The notes under the pieces are model-generated. The model made no database searches. It saw only the letters and a program-made list of their open reading frames with translations, and had not been told where the DNA came from. Below, piece by piece: positions 23,788 to 31,637 of a stretch of DNA of 31,889 nt. The position numbers and the translations under genes are program-made. The DNA comes from an uncultured Clostridia bacterium (GTDB taxonomy: Bacteria; Bacillota; Clostridia; Lachnospirales; Anaerotignaceae): contig CAJUJJ010000030.1 of the NCBI GenBank assembly GCA_910586765.1, positions 1-31,889 on the forward strand, in the 5' to 3' direction. The stretch's first letter is position 1. Each line of letters starts with the position of its first letter.

Positions 23788-24003
23788 TTATAATAATTTT
23801 TCAGGAAATTGCACATAAGGCTCTACATAGCCACATTTTGGACAAACTGCAATTTTAATATCTTCATCTTTTCCCCAGCCTGCTGCTTCTTTATATACAG
23901 AGTATATTGGTCTATGTGCAAACAAAGCTCCACCGCCTTCGTAAACTTTCAAATTGCAGTTTAATATCATGTTTTCATCACAACGAATACATTTTCTTTC
24001 CAC
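23788..24003 (-). CDS. Small zinc-ribbon protein
   Basis: The 71-residue protein has two CxxC knuckles, CIRC (5-8) and CPKC (about 54-57, in AVCPKCGYVEPYVQ), spaced to bind one zinc ion. It begins with GTG, supported by TAGGTGAT just upstream, and lies 13 bases after the exonuclease gene on the same strand. Such ribbons are found in many small nucleic-acid or protein-binding proteins; the function is not known. Confidence 0.68.
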   Translation of the reverse strand: MERKCIRCDENMILNCNLKVYEGGGALFAHRPIYSVYKEAAGWGKDEDIKIAVCPKCGYVEPYVQFPEKLL

Positions 24004-24016
24004 AATATCACCTACT

Positions 24017-24772
24017 TTACCATTCTATTTCTAATGCTACAGGGCAATGGTCAGAACCTAATATATTACTGTGTATTTCTGCTCCTTTTAAATAAGGTTT
24101 TAGCCTTTCAGATACAATATAATAATCAATTCTCCAACCCGAATTGTTTGCTCTGGCATTTGCTCTATAACTCCACCAAGTATAGGCATCTTTTAAATCT
24201 GGATAAAAATATCGAAAAGTGTCTACAAAACCACTTTGAAGCAGTATGGTCATTTTTTGTCTTTCCTCATCTGTAAATCCTGGATTTTTTCTATTTGTTT
24301 TGGGATTTTTTAAATCAATTTCATTGTGTGCTACATTCAAATCTCCACAGTAAACAATAGGTTTTTTACTATCTAATTTTTTTAAATACGCAAGTATTGC
24401 TTCCTCCCACTGCATACGATATGCTAAACGTGCTTGTTTTGGTTGAGAATTAGGTGTATATGCTGTGACATAATAAAAGTTTTCAAATTCTAATGTAATG
24501 ACACGACCTTCTTTGTCATGTTCTGGTATGCCTATACCATATGATACAGAAATAGGTTCTTTTTTGGTGAATACAGCAGTACCAGAGTAACCCTTTTTTT
24601 CAGCATAATTCCAGTATTGGTAATAGTCGGGTAAATCTAATGTGATTTGTCCTTTTTGTAATTTTGTTTCCTGAAGTGAAAACAAATCTGCATTTGTACT
24701 ATTAAAATAATTTATAAATCCTTTGCCCATAGCAGCACGGATACCATTTACATTCCAAGATATAAATTTCAA
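24017..24772 (-). CDS. xth: Exodeoxyribonuclease III / AP endonuclease family
   Basis: This enzyme cuts abasic sites and trims 3' ends in base excision repair. The 252-residue protein has the full endonuclease/exonuclease/phosphatase signature: SWNVNGIRA (Asn), LQETKLQ (metal Glu, about 33), YCGDLNVAHNEIDL (Asp/Asn, about 143), PGFTDEERQ, and the C-terminal GSDHCPV (Asp-His). I set the start at a TTG at 24772, because AAGGAGG lies eight bases upstream and the protein then opens with KFISWN as in the family. The ATG seven codons earlier overlaps that box and has none of its own. It is cotranscribed with the zinc-ribbon gene. Confidence 0.92.
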   Translation of the reverse strand: MKFISWNVNGIRAAMGKGFINYFNSTNADLFSLQETKLQKGQITLDLPDYYQYWNYAEKKGYSGTAVFTKKEPISVSYGIGIPEHDKEGRVITLEFENFYYVTAYTPNSQPKQARLAYRMQWEEAILAYLKKLDSKKPIVYCGDLNVAHNEIDLKNPKTNRKNPGFTDEERQKMTILLQSGFVDTFRYFYPDLKDAYTWWSYRANARANNSGWRIDYYIVSERLKPYLKGAEIHSNILGSDHCPVALEIEW

Positions 24773-24924
24773 ATTATATTCCTCCTTGTCCATATTATAT
24801 TCAATTATAACATAGCAAAAGTGCTTTGACTACCATAAAATAACATACTGTTGCAGTTGTTTCTTTTTGCATTTTACTGTAAAATACTATTATCTATCAT
24901 TTATATAAAGGAGGTTACAAAAGT

Positions 24925-25722
24925 ATGAAAGTTGCTTTAGCACAATTAGATATTGTATGGGAAAACAAACAAGAAAATAAAAAACAATGTAGTATTATGA
25001 TAGAACAAGCAAAAAGTCAATATGTTGATATGATACTTTTTCCAGAAATGACACTAACAGGTTTTTCAATGAATACAGAAAAATTAGGCGAAGTTATTGA
25101 AAATTCTGAAACCATAACATTTTTTAAACAAAAAGCACAACAATACAATATAGCTATTTGTTTCGGTATGATTGTCAAAAATGGGGAAAAATCAGAAAAT
25201 CATTGCATGGTAATTAGTAAAGAGGGAGAAGTCATTGCAGATTATGCAAAAATACACCCTTTTTCTTATGGCACAGAGTCAAAGTTTTATAGCGGGGGAG
25301 AAAATGTTACATACTATACTGTGAATGATATTACTTTTTCTCCTTTGATTTGTTATGATTTACGTTTTCCAGAAGTTTTTCAGATATGTTCTGAAAAAAG
25401 CTATGTTATTACTGTCATTGCAAATTGGCCTACGCCTAGAAGATGTCACTGGATTTCACTTTTAAAAGCGAGAGCGATAGAAAACCAATGTTATATATTA
25501 GGCATCAATCGTTGCGGAAGTGGTGACGGTTTAGAATATAGCGGAGATAGTATGATAATAGACCCTTATGGAAAAGTAGTAGCAATGGCAAAACAAAGTA
25601 ATCAAATGCTTGTCATTGGGGATATTGATGCTGATATTGTAACACAGTATAGAAAAGAGTTTCCTCTGAAACAAGATAGAAAATCACAACTTTACAGCCA
25701 AATGTATCAAGGCAAAAAATAA
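24925..25722 (+). CDS. Carbon-nitrogen hydrolase, omega-amidase type
   Basis: This 265-residue nitrilase-superfamily enzyme keeps the Glu-Lys-Cys triad: FPEMTLTGFSM (Glu, about 41), YAKIHPFSYG (Lys, about 109) and LICYDLRFPEVF (Cys, about 143). The YDLRFPE form and the following WPTPRRCHWISLLKARAIENQ are those of YafV/Nit2-type omega-amidases, which hydrolyse alpha-ketoglutaramate and related amides. AAAGGAGG precedes the ATG. It is the first gene of a five-gene plus-strand set with pdp and deoB. Substrate is inferred from family only. Confidence 0.88.
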   Translation: MKVALAQLDIVWENKQENKKQCSIMIEQAKSQYVDMILFPEMTLTGFSMNTEKLGEVIENSETITFFKQKAQQYNIAICFGMIVKNGEKSENHCMVISKEGEVIADYAKIHPFSYGTESKFYSGGENVTYYTVNDITFSPLICYDLRFPEVFQICSEKSYVITVIANWPTPRRCHWISLLKARAIENQCYILGINRCGSGDGLEYSGDSMIIDPYGKVVAMAKQSNQMLVIGDIDADIVTQYRKEFPLKQDRKSQLYSQMYQGKK

Positions 25723-25734
25723 AGGAGAAAATAT

Positions 25735-27039
25735 ATGGATTTTTTAGATATACTACTAAAAAAAAGAAATGGGCAAAAACTTACAAAACAACAGATAGAG
25801 TATTTTGTAAAAGGTGTCACAGAGGGAACAATACCAGATTATCAAATTTCTTCTTTTTTAATGGCGGTTTATTTTCAATCTCTTGATGCAGAAGAAACAG
25901 CACAGCTTACACTCTCTATGGCAAAATCAGGAGAAATGTTAGAATTGTCAAGTATAGAAGGATTTAAAACAGACAAACATAGCACAGGAGGCGTTGCAGA
26001 TACCACTACATTGATATTAGCACCTCTTGTAGCTTCTGTTGGTGTACCAGTGATAAAAATGAGCGGTAGAGGACTAGGATTTTCAGGCGGAACAATAGAC
26101 AAATTAGAAAGTATTCCTCATTTTCAAATAGAAGTAACACAAAAACAAGCATTACAGTGGGCAAAGCAGAGCAATATTGTTATAATGGGACAAAGCAAAA
26201 ATTTAACACCTGCTGACCAAAAATTATATGCACTGAGAGATGTCACAGCAACAGTAGAAAGTATTCCTCTTATTGCTTCCAGCATTATGTCAAAAAAAAT
26301 AGCCTCTGGTGCAGATGGTATTGTACTTGATGTAAAATGCGGAAATGGTGCATTTATGAAAACATTGCAACAAGCACAGCAGCTAGGCAGATGTATGGCA
26401 GATATGGGACATTATGTAGGCAGAAAAGTTACTGTTGTAATAAGCAGTATGTCACAGCCATTAGGAAATCATATAGGAAATCGTTTAGAAGTCATAGAAG
26501 CAATAGAGACATTAAAAGGCAATGTAAAAGGGGATTTATTAGAAGTTTCTTTGACATTGGGGGCACATATGCTTTTACAAGCAAATAAAGTACAAACAGA
26601 ACAGCAGGGAAAACAATTACTTTTACAAAATATTGAAAATGGAAAAGGACTTTTGAAATTTAAAGAATTTTTAAAACAACAAGGAGGAGATGTCAATATT
26701 ATAGATGATTATAGTATATTGGCTCTTTCAGAATGTAAATTATGTTTGAAGGCACAACAGCAGGGATATATTTCTGCTATGGATACGGAAATGATAGGCA
26801 GAGCATCACAGCAAACAGGTGCAGGCAGAAAACAAAAAACAGATATTATTGATTTTGGTGCAGGCATTGTAATGAAAAAAAGAATAGGTGATAGCATTCA
26901 AAAAGGAGAAGTCATTGCAGAATTATATAGTAGTAATGAACAAAAATGTCAGTCTGCACTGAAATTGCTTCAATGTGCTATTACCATAACAGATAAACCT
27001 AGTGCTAGTACACCATTGATATTGGATATTATTTTATAG
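25735..27039 (+). CDS. pdp: Pyrimidine-nucleoside phosphorylase
   Basis: This enzyme splits uridine, deoxyuridine or thymidine with phosphate into base and (deoxy)ribose-1-phosphate. The 434-residue length is normal. It contains the family signature SGRGLGFSGGTIDKLE (about 108-123), the phosphate-binding KHSTGGVAD (about 81-89), and the C-terminal PYNP domain from about residue 345 (GRASQQTGAGRKQKTD). AAAGGAG precedes the ATG, 12 bases after the amidase gene. With deoB in the same operon it feeds sugar phosphate to the pentose-phosphate pathway. Confidence 0.94.
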   Translation: MDFLDILLKKRNGQKLTKQQIEYFVKGVTEGTIPDYQISSFLMAVYFQSLDAEETAQLTLSMAKSGEMLELSSIEGFKTDKHSTGGVADTTTLILAPLVASVGVPVIKMSGRGLGFSGGTIDKLESIPHFQIEVTQKQALQWAKQSNIVIMGQSKNLTPADQKLYALRDVTATVESIPLIASSIMSKKIASGADGIVLDVKCGNGAFMKTLQQAQQLGRCMADMGHYVGRKVTVVISSMSQPLGNHIGNRLEVIEAIETLKGNVKGDLLEVSLTLGAHMLLQANKVQTEQQGKQLLLQNIENGKGLLKFKEFLKQQGGDVNIIDDYSILALSECKLCLKAQQQGYISAMDTEMIGRASQQTGAGRKQKTDIIDFGAGIVMKKRIGDSIQKGEVIAELYSSNEQKCQSALKLLQCAITITDKPSASTPLILDIIL

Positions 27040-27053
27040 AAAGGCAATTTGTT

Positions 27054-27662
27054 ATGTGGAAAGAACAAATACAATATTGTTTGGAACAAGACGAAAAATA
27101 TCTAAAAAATATAACATTTGAAACACAAACGATAGAAGATAATCATTTGATGAAATTTGACTTTCAAAATATAGTATTTGATAGTTGTACATTTATAAAC
27201 TGTGATTTTTCAGAATGTTGTTTTACAAATTGCGATATTATAAATTGCCATTTTTATGATTGTTGTTTTACCAAAGCCTATTTTAATCAAACGAATATTA
27301 CAGATAGTATTTATAGTAAAGGCAGTGTTTTTGTAGAAGCTCATATGAAAAAAAGTTGTTTGAAAAAGTCCAGCTTTGCCTATGCCAATTTTTCAAATAC
27401 ATTGTGGGAAAAGAGCCATATTGAAAATTGTAATATGAAATATGCTTTTTTTCATAGTGTAACATTTAAAAAAATTACATTTGAATGTGTTAATTTCCAA
27501 AAAGCAGACTTTTTTAGAACTATGTTGAAAGATATTGATTTTTCAAGCTGCGATATACAGGCAATTACTGTTTCAGATACTTTTGAAGAATTAAGAGGAA
27601 TGAAAATTAGTGCAGAACAGGCGATTAGTATTGCACAGATATTAGAAATGGAAATACTATAA
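27054..27662 (+). CDS. Pentapeptide-repeat protein
   Basis: This 202-residue protein is built from A/C-(D/N)-(F/L)-x-x type repeats (FINCDFSECCFTNCDIINCHFYDC, residues about 40-70, then further to about 165), which fold as a right-handed quadrilateral beta-helix. The five-residue phase is broken near residues 80-100. The C-terminus is a short non-repeat part (FEELRGMKISAEQAISIAQILEMEI). The repeats are unusually rich in Cys. Similar proteins include the Qnr/MfpA gyrase guards, but nothing here shows that role. It lies between pdp and deoB, 14 bases after the former. Confidence 0.85.
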   Translation: MWKEQIQYCLEQDEKYLKNITFETQTIEDNHLMKFDFQNIVFDSCTFINCDFSECCFTNCDIINCHFYDCCFTKAYFNQTNITDSIYSKGSVFVEAHMKKSCLKKSSFAYANFSNTLWEKSHIENCNMKYAFFHSVTFKKITFECVNFQKADFFRTMLKDIDFSSCDIQAITVSDTFEELRGMKISAEQAISIAQILEMEIL

Positions 27663-27708
27663 TATGAAAATAAATAAAAATGATTATTAATGTAAGGAGG
27701 GAAATCAT

Positions 27709-28890
27709 ATGAAAAGAGCAATTATTATTGTACTAGATAGTGTGGGCATTGGAGAATTGCCTGATGCTGCACAGTATGGTGATGAAGGTAGTAATACACT
27801 TGTTAACATTAAAAAGGCAATGCCAGATATGGAATTAAAAAATATGTGTGAATTAGGGCTAGCAAATATAGAAGGAAAAGATATTTGTTTGCTTGGAAAA
27901 GTAGAAACACCAAAAGGCTGTTTTGCTAAAATGGCAGAAAAATCAATAGGAAAAGATACCACAACAGGACACTGGGAAATGACTGGTGTTATTACAAAAA
28001 CGCCTTTCCCTACATTTACAAAAAACGGTTTTCCTAAAGAATTAATTGAAGCATTTGAAAAACAAATCGGTACAAAAATATTAGGAAATTATGCTTGTTC
28101 GGGCACAGAAATTATAAAACAACTTGGGGAGGAGCATATCAAAACAGGCTACCCTATTGTATATACTTCCGCAGATAGTGTATTTCAAATTGCAGCACAT
28201 GAAAATGTAATTTCTGTTTCAAAGCTATATGAAATTTGTCAAAAGGCAAGAGATTTGCTTACAGGAGAATGGGGAGTAGCAAGAGTAATTGCTCGTCCTT
28301 TTGTAGGAGAAAATGGTAATTTTACAAGAACAAAAAATCGTAAAGATTTTTCACTTCCTCCCACTGGTACAACTATATTAGATTTAGCAAAACAAAAAGG
28401 GCAAACTGTTGTTGCTATAGGTAAAATAGAAGATATATTTGAGCATAGAGGTATGACTATAACAGACCATACTACAAATAATGCAGATGGTATTGAAAAA
28501 ACAATACAATATATTCAGAGAGATTTTGAAGGAATATTATTTATTAATTTAGTAGATTATGATATGGTTTATGGTCATCGCAATGATGTAGAAGGCTATA
28601 AAAATGCTTTGCTTTATTTTGACCAAAAATTACCTGAAATCATAAACAATTTAAAACAACAAGATATACTTTTTATTACTGCCGACCATGGTTGTGACCC
28701 TACTACACCTAGCACAGACCATAGTAGAGAATATGTGCCACTACTTGTTTATGGTAAAAACATAAAACAAAATGTAAATTTAGGAGTACGCACTACATTT
28801 GCAGATTTGGGACAGACCATTTCTGATTATTTAGATTTGAATGGAGATTTTGAAGCAAAAAGTTTTTTAAGTGACATACAGAAAGGCTGA
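27709..28890 (+). CDS. deoB: Phosphopentomutase
   Basis: DeoB moves the phosphate between C1 and C5 of (deoxy)ribose. The 393-residue protein has the metal-binding LDSVGIGELPDAAQYGDEGSNT opening (about 8-29), the active-site Thr in GKDTTTGHWEM (about 82-92), VDYDMVYGHRND (about 283-294) and the late metal site ADHGCDPTTPSTDHSRE. AAGGAGGG precedes the ATG. It is preceded by a 46-base gap and followed by comB after five bases. It completes the path opened by pdp. Confidence 0.95.
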   Translation: MKRAIIIVLDSVGIGELPDAAQYGDEGSNTLVNIKKAMPDMELKNMCELGLANIEGKDICLLGKVETPKGCFAKMAEKSIGKDTTTGHWEMTGVITKTPFPTFTKNGFPKELIEAFEKQIGTKILGNYACSGTEIIKQLGEEHIKTGYPIVYTSADSVFQIAAHENVISVSKLYEICQKARDLLTGEWGVARVIARPFVGENGNFTRTKNRKDFSLPPTGTTILDLAKQKGQTVVAIGKIEDIFEHRGMTITDHTTNNADGIEKTIQYIQRDFEGILFINLVDYDMVYGHRNDVEGYKNALLYFDQKLPEIINNLKQQDILFITADHGCDPTTPSTDHSREYVPLLVYGKNIKQNVNLGVRTTFADLGQTISDYLDLNGDFEAKSFLSDIQKG

Positions 28891-28895
28891 TAACA

Positions 28896-29588
28896 TTGCA
28901 AATACAAATACTACAACAGTTAGAGGGAGCAAAAAAGGCAAAAGGGATTGCTGTAATAATAGATGTATTTAGGGCATTTACTACAGAATGTTTTTTTATG
29001 GCAAATGGTGCAAAACAGTTATTTGCTGTAGGAGAACAAAGTATAGCATATACATTAAAAAAACAACACCCTGATTATATATTAGCGGGAGAAAGAAACG
29101 AAGTAATGCTGGAAGGGTTTGATTATGGTAATTCTCCTGCTAATATTGAGCATATTGATTTTACAGGAAAAACAATAGTGCATACTACAAGTGCAGGCAC
29201 ACAAGGCATTGCAAATGCTTCTTATGCAGATGAAATATTGACAGGAAGTTTTGTAAATGCTCTTGCTATTTCAAAATATATCAAAAAACAAAATGTTTCT
29301 GTGGTAAGTCTTGTTTGTATGGGTAAGGCTGCACTTTCTCCTACAGAAGAAGATACGTATTGTGCAGAATATATAAAAAGTCTTTTGTTAGAGCAAAATT
29401 ATCCCTTACAACAAAAACTTTGTTCATTGCGTCATTTAGAAGGAGAACGTTTTTTCAATGCTCAAAATCAAATACAATGTCCTCAAAGGGATTTTTATTT
29501 AGCTACAACACCTAATCAATTTGATTTTGTATTGCAAGCTGTGCCAGATGAAAGAGGTTTTCACAACATACAAAAAATAAAAGTATAA
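28896..29588 (+). CDS. ComB-family phosphatase (2-phosphosulfolactate phosphatase-like)
   Basis: The 230-residue protein shows the ComB fold pattern: IAVIIDVFRAFTT (about 18-30), AGERN with FDYGNSPANIE (about 68-87), IVHTTSAGTQGI (about 95-106) and LSPTEEDTYCAEYI (about 150-163). In methanogens and some bacteria ComB makes sulfolactate for coenzyme M or spore products. Many Firmicutes carry relatives without that pathway, so the substrate here is open, and a sugar phosphate would suit the operon. The start is TTG at 28896, five bases after deoB, with AAAGG nine bases upstream. The hairpin at 29605 ends the operon. Confidence 0.82.
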   Translation: MQIQILQQLEGAKKAKGIAVIIDVFRAFTTECFFMANGAKQLFAVGEQSIAYTLKKQHPDYILAGERNEVMLEGFDYGNSPANIEHIDFTGKTIVHTTSAGTQGIANASYADEILTGSFVNALAISKYIKKQNVSVVSLVCMGKAALSPTEEDTYCAEYIKSLLLEQNYPLQQKLCSLRHLEGERFFNAQNQIQCPQRDFYLATTPNQFDFVLQAVPDERGFHNIQKIKV

Positions 29589-29604
29589 AAAATTATGATA
29601 TTAA

Positions 29605-29644
29605 AATAATAAACCTTGTCTGAATAAGGCAGGGTTTTATTATT
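29605..29644. terminator. Convergent terminator between comB-like gene and locus B small gene
   Basis: AATAATAAACCTTGTCT pairs with AGGCAGGGTTTTATTATT (several G-U pairs). It is the inverted duplicate of the terminator at 23731-23760. Confidence 0.6.
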
Positions 29645-29867
29645 GTTCCATAAAACTTTTAATAAAAAATGCTGCAAATTCTTCAAAAGTAGGGACGTTT
29701 CCCTTTCTTGGGACAATGTCTTGAAATAGCTTCTGTTCTTCTGTAGGATTTTCATAAGCCTCGTTTAATGTTTGTTGCACCATTTGTTTTACTTCTTCTA
29801 CTGAATATCCTGAATTTTTTGCTACTTCTTCATAAATTTCATCTGTATCTATATTATATATCTTCAT
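29640..29867 (-). CDS. Small protein with Spo0A-C-like helical pattern (locus B)
   Basis: This 75-residue paralog of the gene at 23499 differs from it at eight positions, mostly conservative. It has the same layout: MKIYNID opening, the helical EEVAKNSGYSVEEVKQMVQQTLNEAY block, a VPTFEEFAAFF hinge and final helix. AAAGGTG precedes the ATG. A promoter with an 11-bp dyad around its -10 box lies about 95 bases upstream, and divergent XRE genes follow. The strong conservation against XRE paralogs that have diverged more suggests selection on this product or a recent copy. Confidence 0.72.
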   Translation of the reverse strand: MKIYNIDTDEIYEEVAKNSGYSVEEVKQMVQQTLNEAYENPTEEQKLFQDIVPRKGNVPTFEEFAAFFIKSFMEQ

Positions 29868-29949
29868 ATCATAACACCTTTTTAATTAAAGTATACTTTT
29901 TATTATATTTCAAATTTTTAAAAATATTTTTTTGTATTTTATATATTAT

Positions 29950-29990
29950 TTACTATTTGATATTATAGCACAATCAAATAGTAATGTAAA
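29950..29990 (-). promoter_or_regulatory. Promoter of the locus B small gene with overlapping operator dyad
   Basis: On the minus strand: TTTACA (29990-29985), 17 bases, TATAAT (29967-29962). A perfect 11-bp inverted repeat, TTACTATTTGA (29950-29960) and TCAAATAGTAA (29974-29984), brackets the -10 box with a 13-base centre. A repressor bound to it would block this promoter. The divergent XRE genes are the natural candidates. The rest of 29868-30090 is AT-rich and shows no gene. Confidence 0.62.
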
Positions 29991-30090
29991 TAAATTTAAT
30001 TTCAAATTGGTATGATATTAAAAGCAATATGTAACTTATCCCTTTTGTTCATATAATATAAAATCATTTTAAAAAGAGGTGGTTAATTGT

Positions 30091-30438
30091 ATGGATAAGT
30101 TATCTGTTGAAATAGGGAAAAATATCAGAAAATATAGAAAACTAAAAGGAATGACGTTAGAAAAGTTAGCAGAAGAATTAGAAACAGATATAAACTATTT
30201 AGGACAATGTGAAAGAGGGAAAAGAAGATTTAGTTTAGACAAATTAGTTGAGTTAATGAAATACTTTGGTATAACAGCAAATGATATTATTACTGTATAT
30301 AATACAGAAGAAAAGAAAACAGAAGAAAATAACATATACTTACAGGAAATAAATGAATTGTTAGAAAATTGTACAGATAATCAGTTAGCAGTGATACGAA
30401 ATATGTTAAAAGAAAGTGTTCCTTTTTTGAAAGAATAA
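30091..30438 (+). CDS. XRE-family regulator (locus B, first)
   Basis: This 115-residue protein starts MDKLSVEIGKNIRKYRKLKG and has an HTH in residues about 6-62 (MTLEKLAEELETDINYLGQCERGKRRFSLDKLVELMKYF), then an acidic linker and a helical tail (LLENCTDNQLAVIRNML). The ATG at 30091 is supported by GAGGTGG eight bases upstream; a GTG inside that box also opens the frame. It is divergent from the 75-residue gene and first of a run of regulators. The start of a decayed copy recurs at 31281-31336. Confidence 0.82.
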   Translation: MDKLSVEIGKNIRKYRKLKGMTLEKLAEELETDINYLGQCERGKRRFSLDKLVELMKYFGITANDIITVYNTEEKKTEENNIYLQEINELLENCTDNQLAVIRNMLKESVPFLKE

Positions 30439-30440
30439 AA

Positions 30441-30580
30441 TTAATAGGTATTGTCAACACGATTTTCAACATATTGATACAAATTTAATTATAAAATTAT
30501 GTGATTACTTTCAATGTTCTTTGAATGTTCCCTATGAGGATTTGTTAGATTGATATTATATTAAATTTTGAGGGTGGTTC
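30441..30580 (+). pseudogene. Deletion-fused remnant of two XRE genes
   Basis: Bases 30441-30525 follow the 3' half of the gene at 29-238 (shared runs include AAATTATGTGATTACTTTC and AATGTTCTTTGAATG). At that AATG the similarity jumps to the last codons and 3' flank of the gene at 276-518 (TATGAGGATTTGTTAGATTG, then ATATTAAATTTTGAGGGT). The ancestral pair has thus been joined by a deletion across a four-base AATG present at both ends. No usable start remains, so it is not a gene, but its 3' end still supplies the ribosome site of the gene at 30582. Confidence 0.8.
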
Positions 30581-30581
30581 T

Positions 30582-30923
30582 ATGTTTGATTACAATACTT
30601 TTTCCAAAAGTATTTCATACTATAGGAAAAAGTTAGGGTATTCTCAAGAAGAATTAGCAGAAAAAGTTGGAATTGGATATAAACATTTGAGCAATATTGA
30701 AAGAGGATTAGCAAAACCTTCTGTTTTAACTGTAATTAAAATATTGAATATTTTTCATTTGAGTTTAGAAGAATGTTTGAACGAATATTCAAAAAATGAA
30801 ATAAATCCAAAAGAGTTGAAAATAAAAGAAATATTACAATATATTGATTTAATAGAACCTGATAAAAATGAAAAGAAGTTTTTGATTGCTATGGCTCATA
30901 TTGTGAATAAAAGGACAGACTAA
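30582..30923 (+). CDS. XRE-family regulator (locus B, paralog of 22716)
   Basis: This 113-residue protein opens MFDYNTFSKSISYYRKKLGYSQEELAEKVGIGYKHLSNIERG and matches the locus A protein at 49 of the first 64 residues. The C-terminal 45 residues differ more, with a helical ELKIKEILQYIDLIEPDKNE part. GAGGGTGG precedes the ATG. The next XRE gene starts two bases after the stop, as in locus A, so the pair order is kept. It is preceded by the remnant at 30441. Confidence 0.83.
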   Translation: MFDYNTFSKSISYYRKKLGYSQEELAEKVGIGYKHLSNIERGLAKPSVLTVIKILNIFHLSLEECLNEYSKNEINPKELKIKEILQYIDLIEPDKNEKKFLIAMAHIVNKRTD

Positions 30924-30925
30924 AA

Positions 30926-31285
30926 ATGGAAATAGATAAAGCAGTAATCGGTAATAAAATACGAAATTTAAGAAAGAGTAAAAATTGGTCACAAAAAGAG
31001 TTTGCTTTAAAAATTGGTTTAACACAAAGCAGCATTACAGAAATAGAAAAAGGTAAAAAGTTAGCAAGTATGAATAAAATTTATAAAATATTGGTAGCCT
31101 TTGATATTTCATTTGATTATTTATTTGAAGATGTTTTGATTGCTTTTCAGTCATTTGAAAAAGAAGATTTATTTTACAATACATTTCGAAATATGTTAAA
31201 TACTATGCCCTTAAATAATTTAGAAATACTAAGTGAATTGATTTATGAATTTTTAATATATAATCATTCTGAAAAGGGCAGTTAA
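30926..31285 (+). CDS. XRE-family regulator (locus B, paralog of 22372)
   Basis: This 119-residue HTH protein (KIRNLRKSKNWSQKEFALKIGLTQSSITEIEKGKK, then DISFDYLFEDVL and EKEDLFYNTFRN) is the counterpart of the second locus A regulator. It starts two bases after the preceding stop, probably by translational coupling. It ends IYNHSEKGS, longer than the locus A copy. Its stop runs directly into a decayed copy of the first locus B regulator. Confidence 0.82.
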   Translation: MEIDKAVIGNKIRNLRKSKNWSQKEFALKIGLTQSSITEIEKGKKLASMNKIYKILVAFDISFDYLFEDVLIAFQSFEKEDLFYNTFRNMLNTMPLNNLEILSELIYEFLIYNHSEKGS

Positions 31286-31336
31286 TTAAATAGATAAGTT
31301 ATGTTTTGAAATACAAAAAAATATTAGAAAATATTT
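31281..31336 (+). pseudogene. Decayed 5' end of an XRE gene
   Basis: The stretch aligns with the leader and first 17 codons of the gene at 30091: TTAATT, then ATAGATAAGTTATG and GAAATACAAAAAAATATTAG. The start codon is ATA instead of ATG. Translated it reads DKLCFEIQKNIRKYFD against DKLSVEIGKNIRKYRK, then a stop. The rest of the gene is gone. Confidence 0.75.
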
Positions 31337-31354
31337 TGATTGAGGCGATGAAAA

Positions 31355-31579
31355 ATGGAATATCATTCTCGTATTCAAGATTTACGTATTGATGCTGACA
31401 AAACACAACAAGAAATTGCAGATGTTTTATTTTGTCGAAGAGAAGTTTATAGAAGGTATGAAAAAGGCGAACGTGACATTCCTGTGTGGGTTGTTATAAA
31501 ATTGGCTAAATATTATGATGTTTCTACAGATTATTTTTTAGGAATAACTTCAAAGCGTCAACATTTTCCAAAAGAATAA
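31355..31579 (+). CDS. Small XRE-family regulator (last in locus B)
   Basis: This 74-residue protein is a lone Cro/C1 HTH domain (IQDLRIDADKTQQEIADVLFCRREVYRRYEKGERDIPVWVVIKLAKYYDVSTDYFLG). The ending VSTDYFLGIT is typical of the XRE group, with a short basic tail. GAGGCGATG precedes the ATG. It is not a paralog of the other regulators at close range. A stray 3' tail repeat follows, then a terminator and tRNA genes. Target unknown. Confidence 0.82.
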   Translation: MEYHSRIQDLRIDADKTQQEIADVLFCRREVYRRYEKGERDIPVWVVIKLAKYYDVSTDYFLGITSKRQHFPKE

Positions 31580-31606
31580 TAAATTCTATATAAATTAAAT
31601 TATTTT

Positions 31607-31637
31607 AGTATATTGAGGATTTGTTAGACTAAATTTT
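31607..31637 (+). repeat. Third copy of the XRE 3' tail repeat
   Basis: TGAGGATTTGTTAGA followed by CTAAATTTT matches the 3' end of the gene at 276-518 with about 11 bases removed from the middle. The other copies are at about 500-540 and 30534-30572. Confidence 0.6.

Noticed and set aside
22372..31579. Prophage immunity region because of the many XRE regulators
   Set aside because: No integrase, recombinase, replication or structural phage gene is present, and housekeeping operons lie between the regulator loci.
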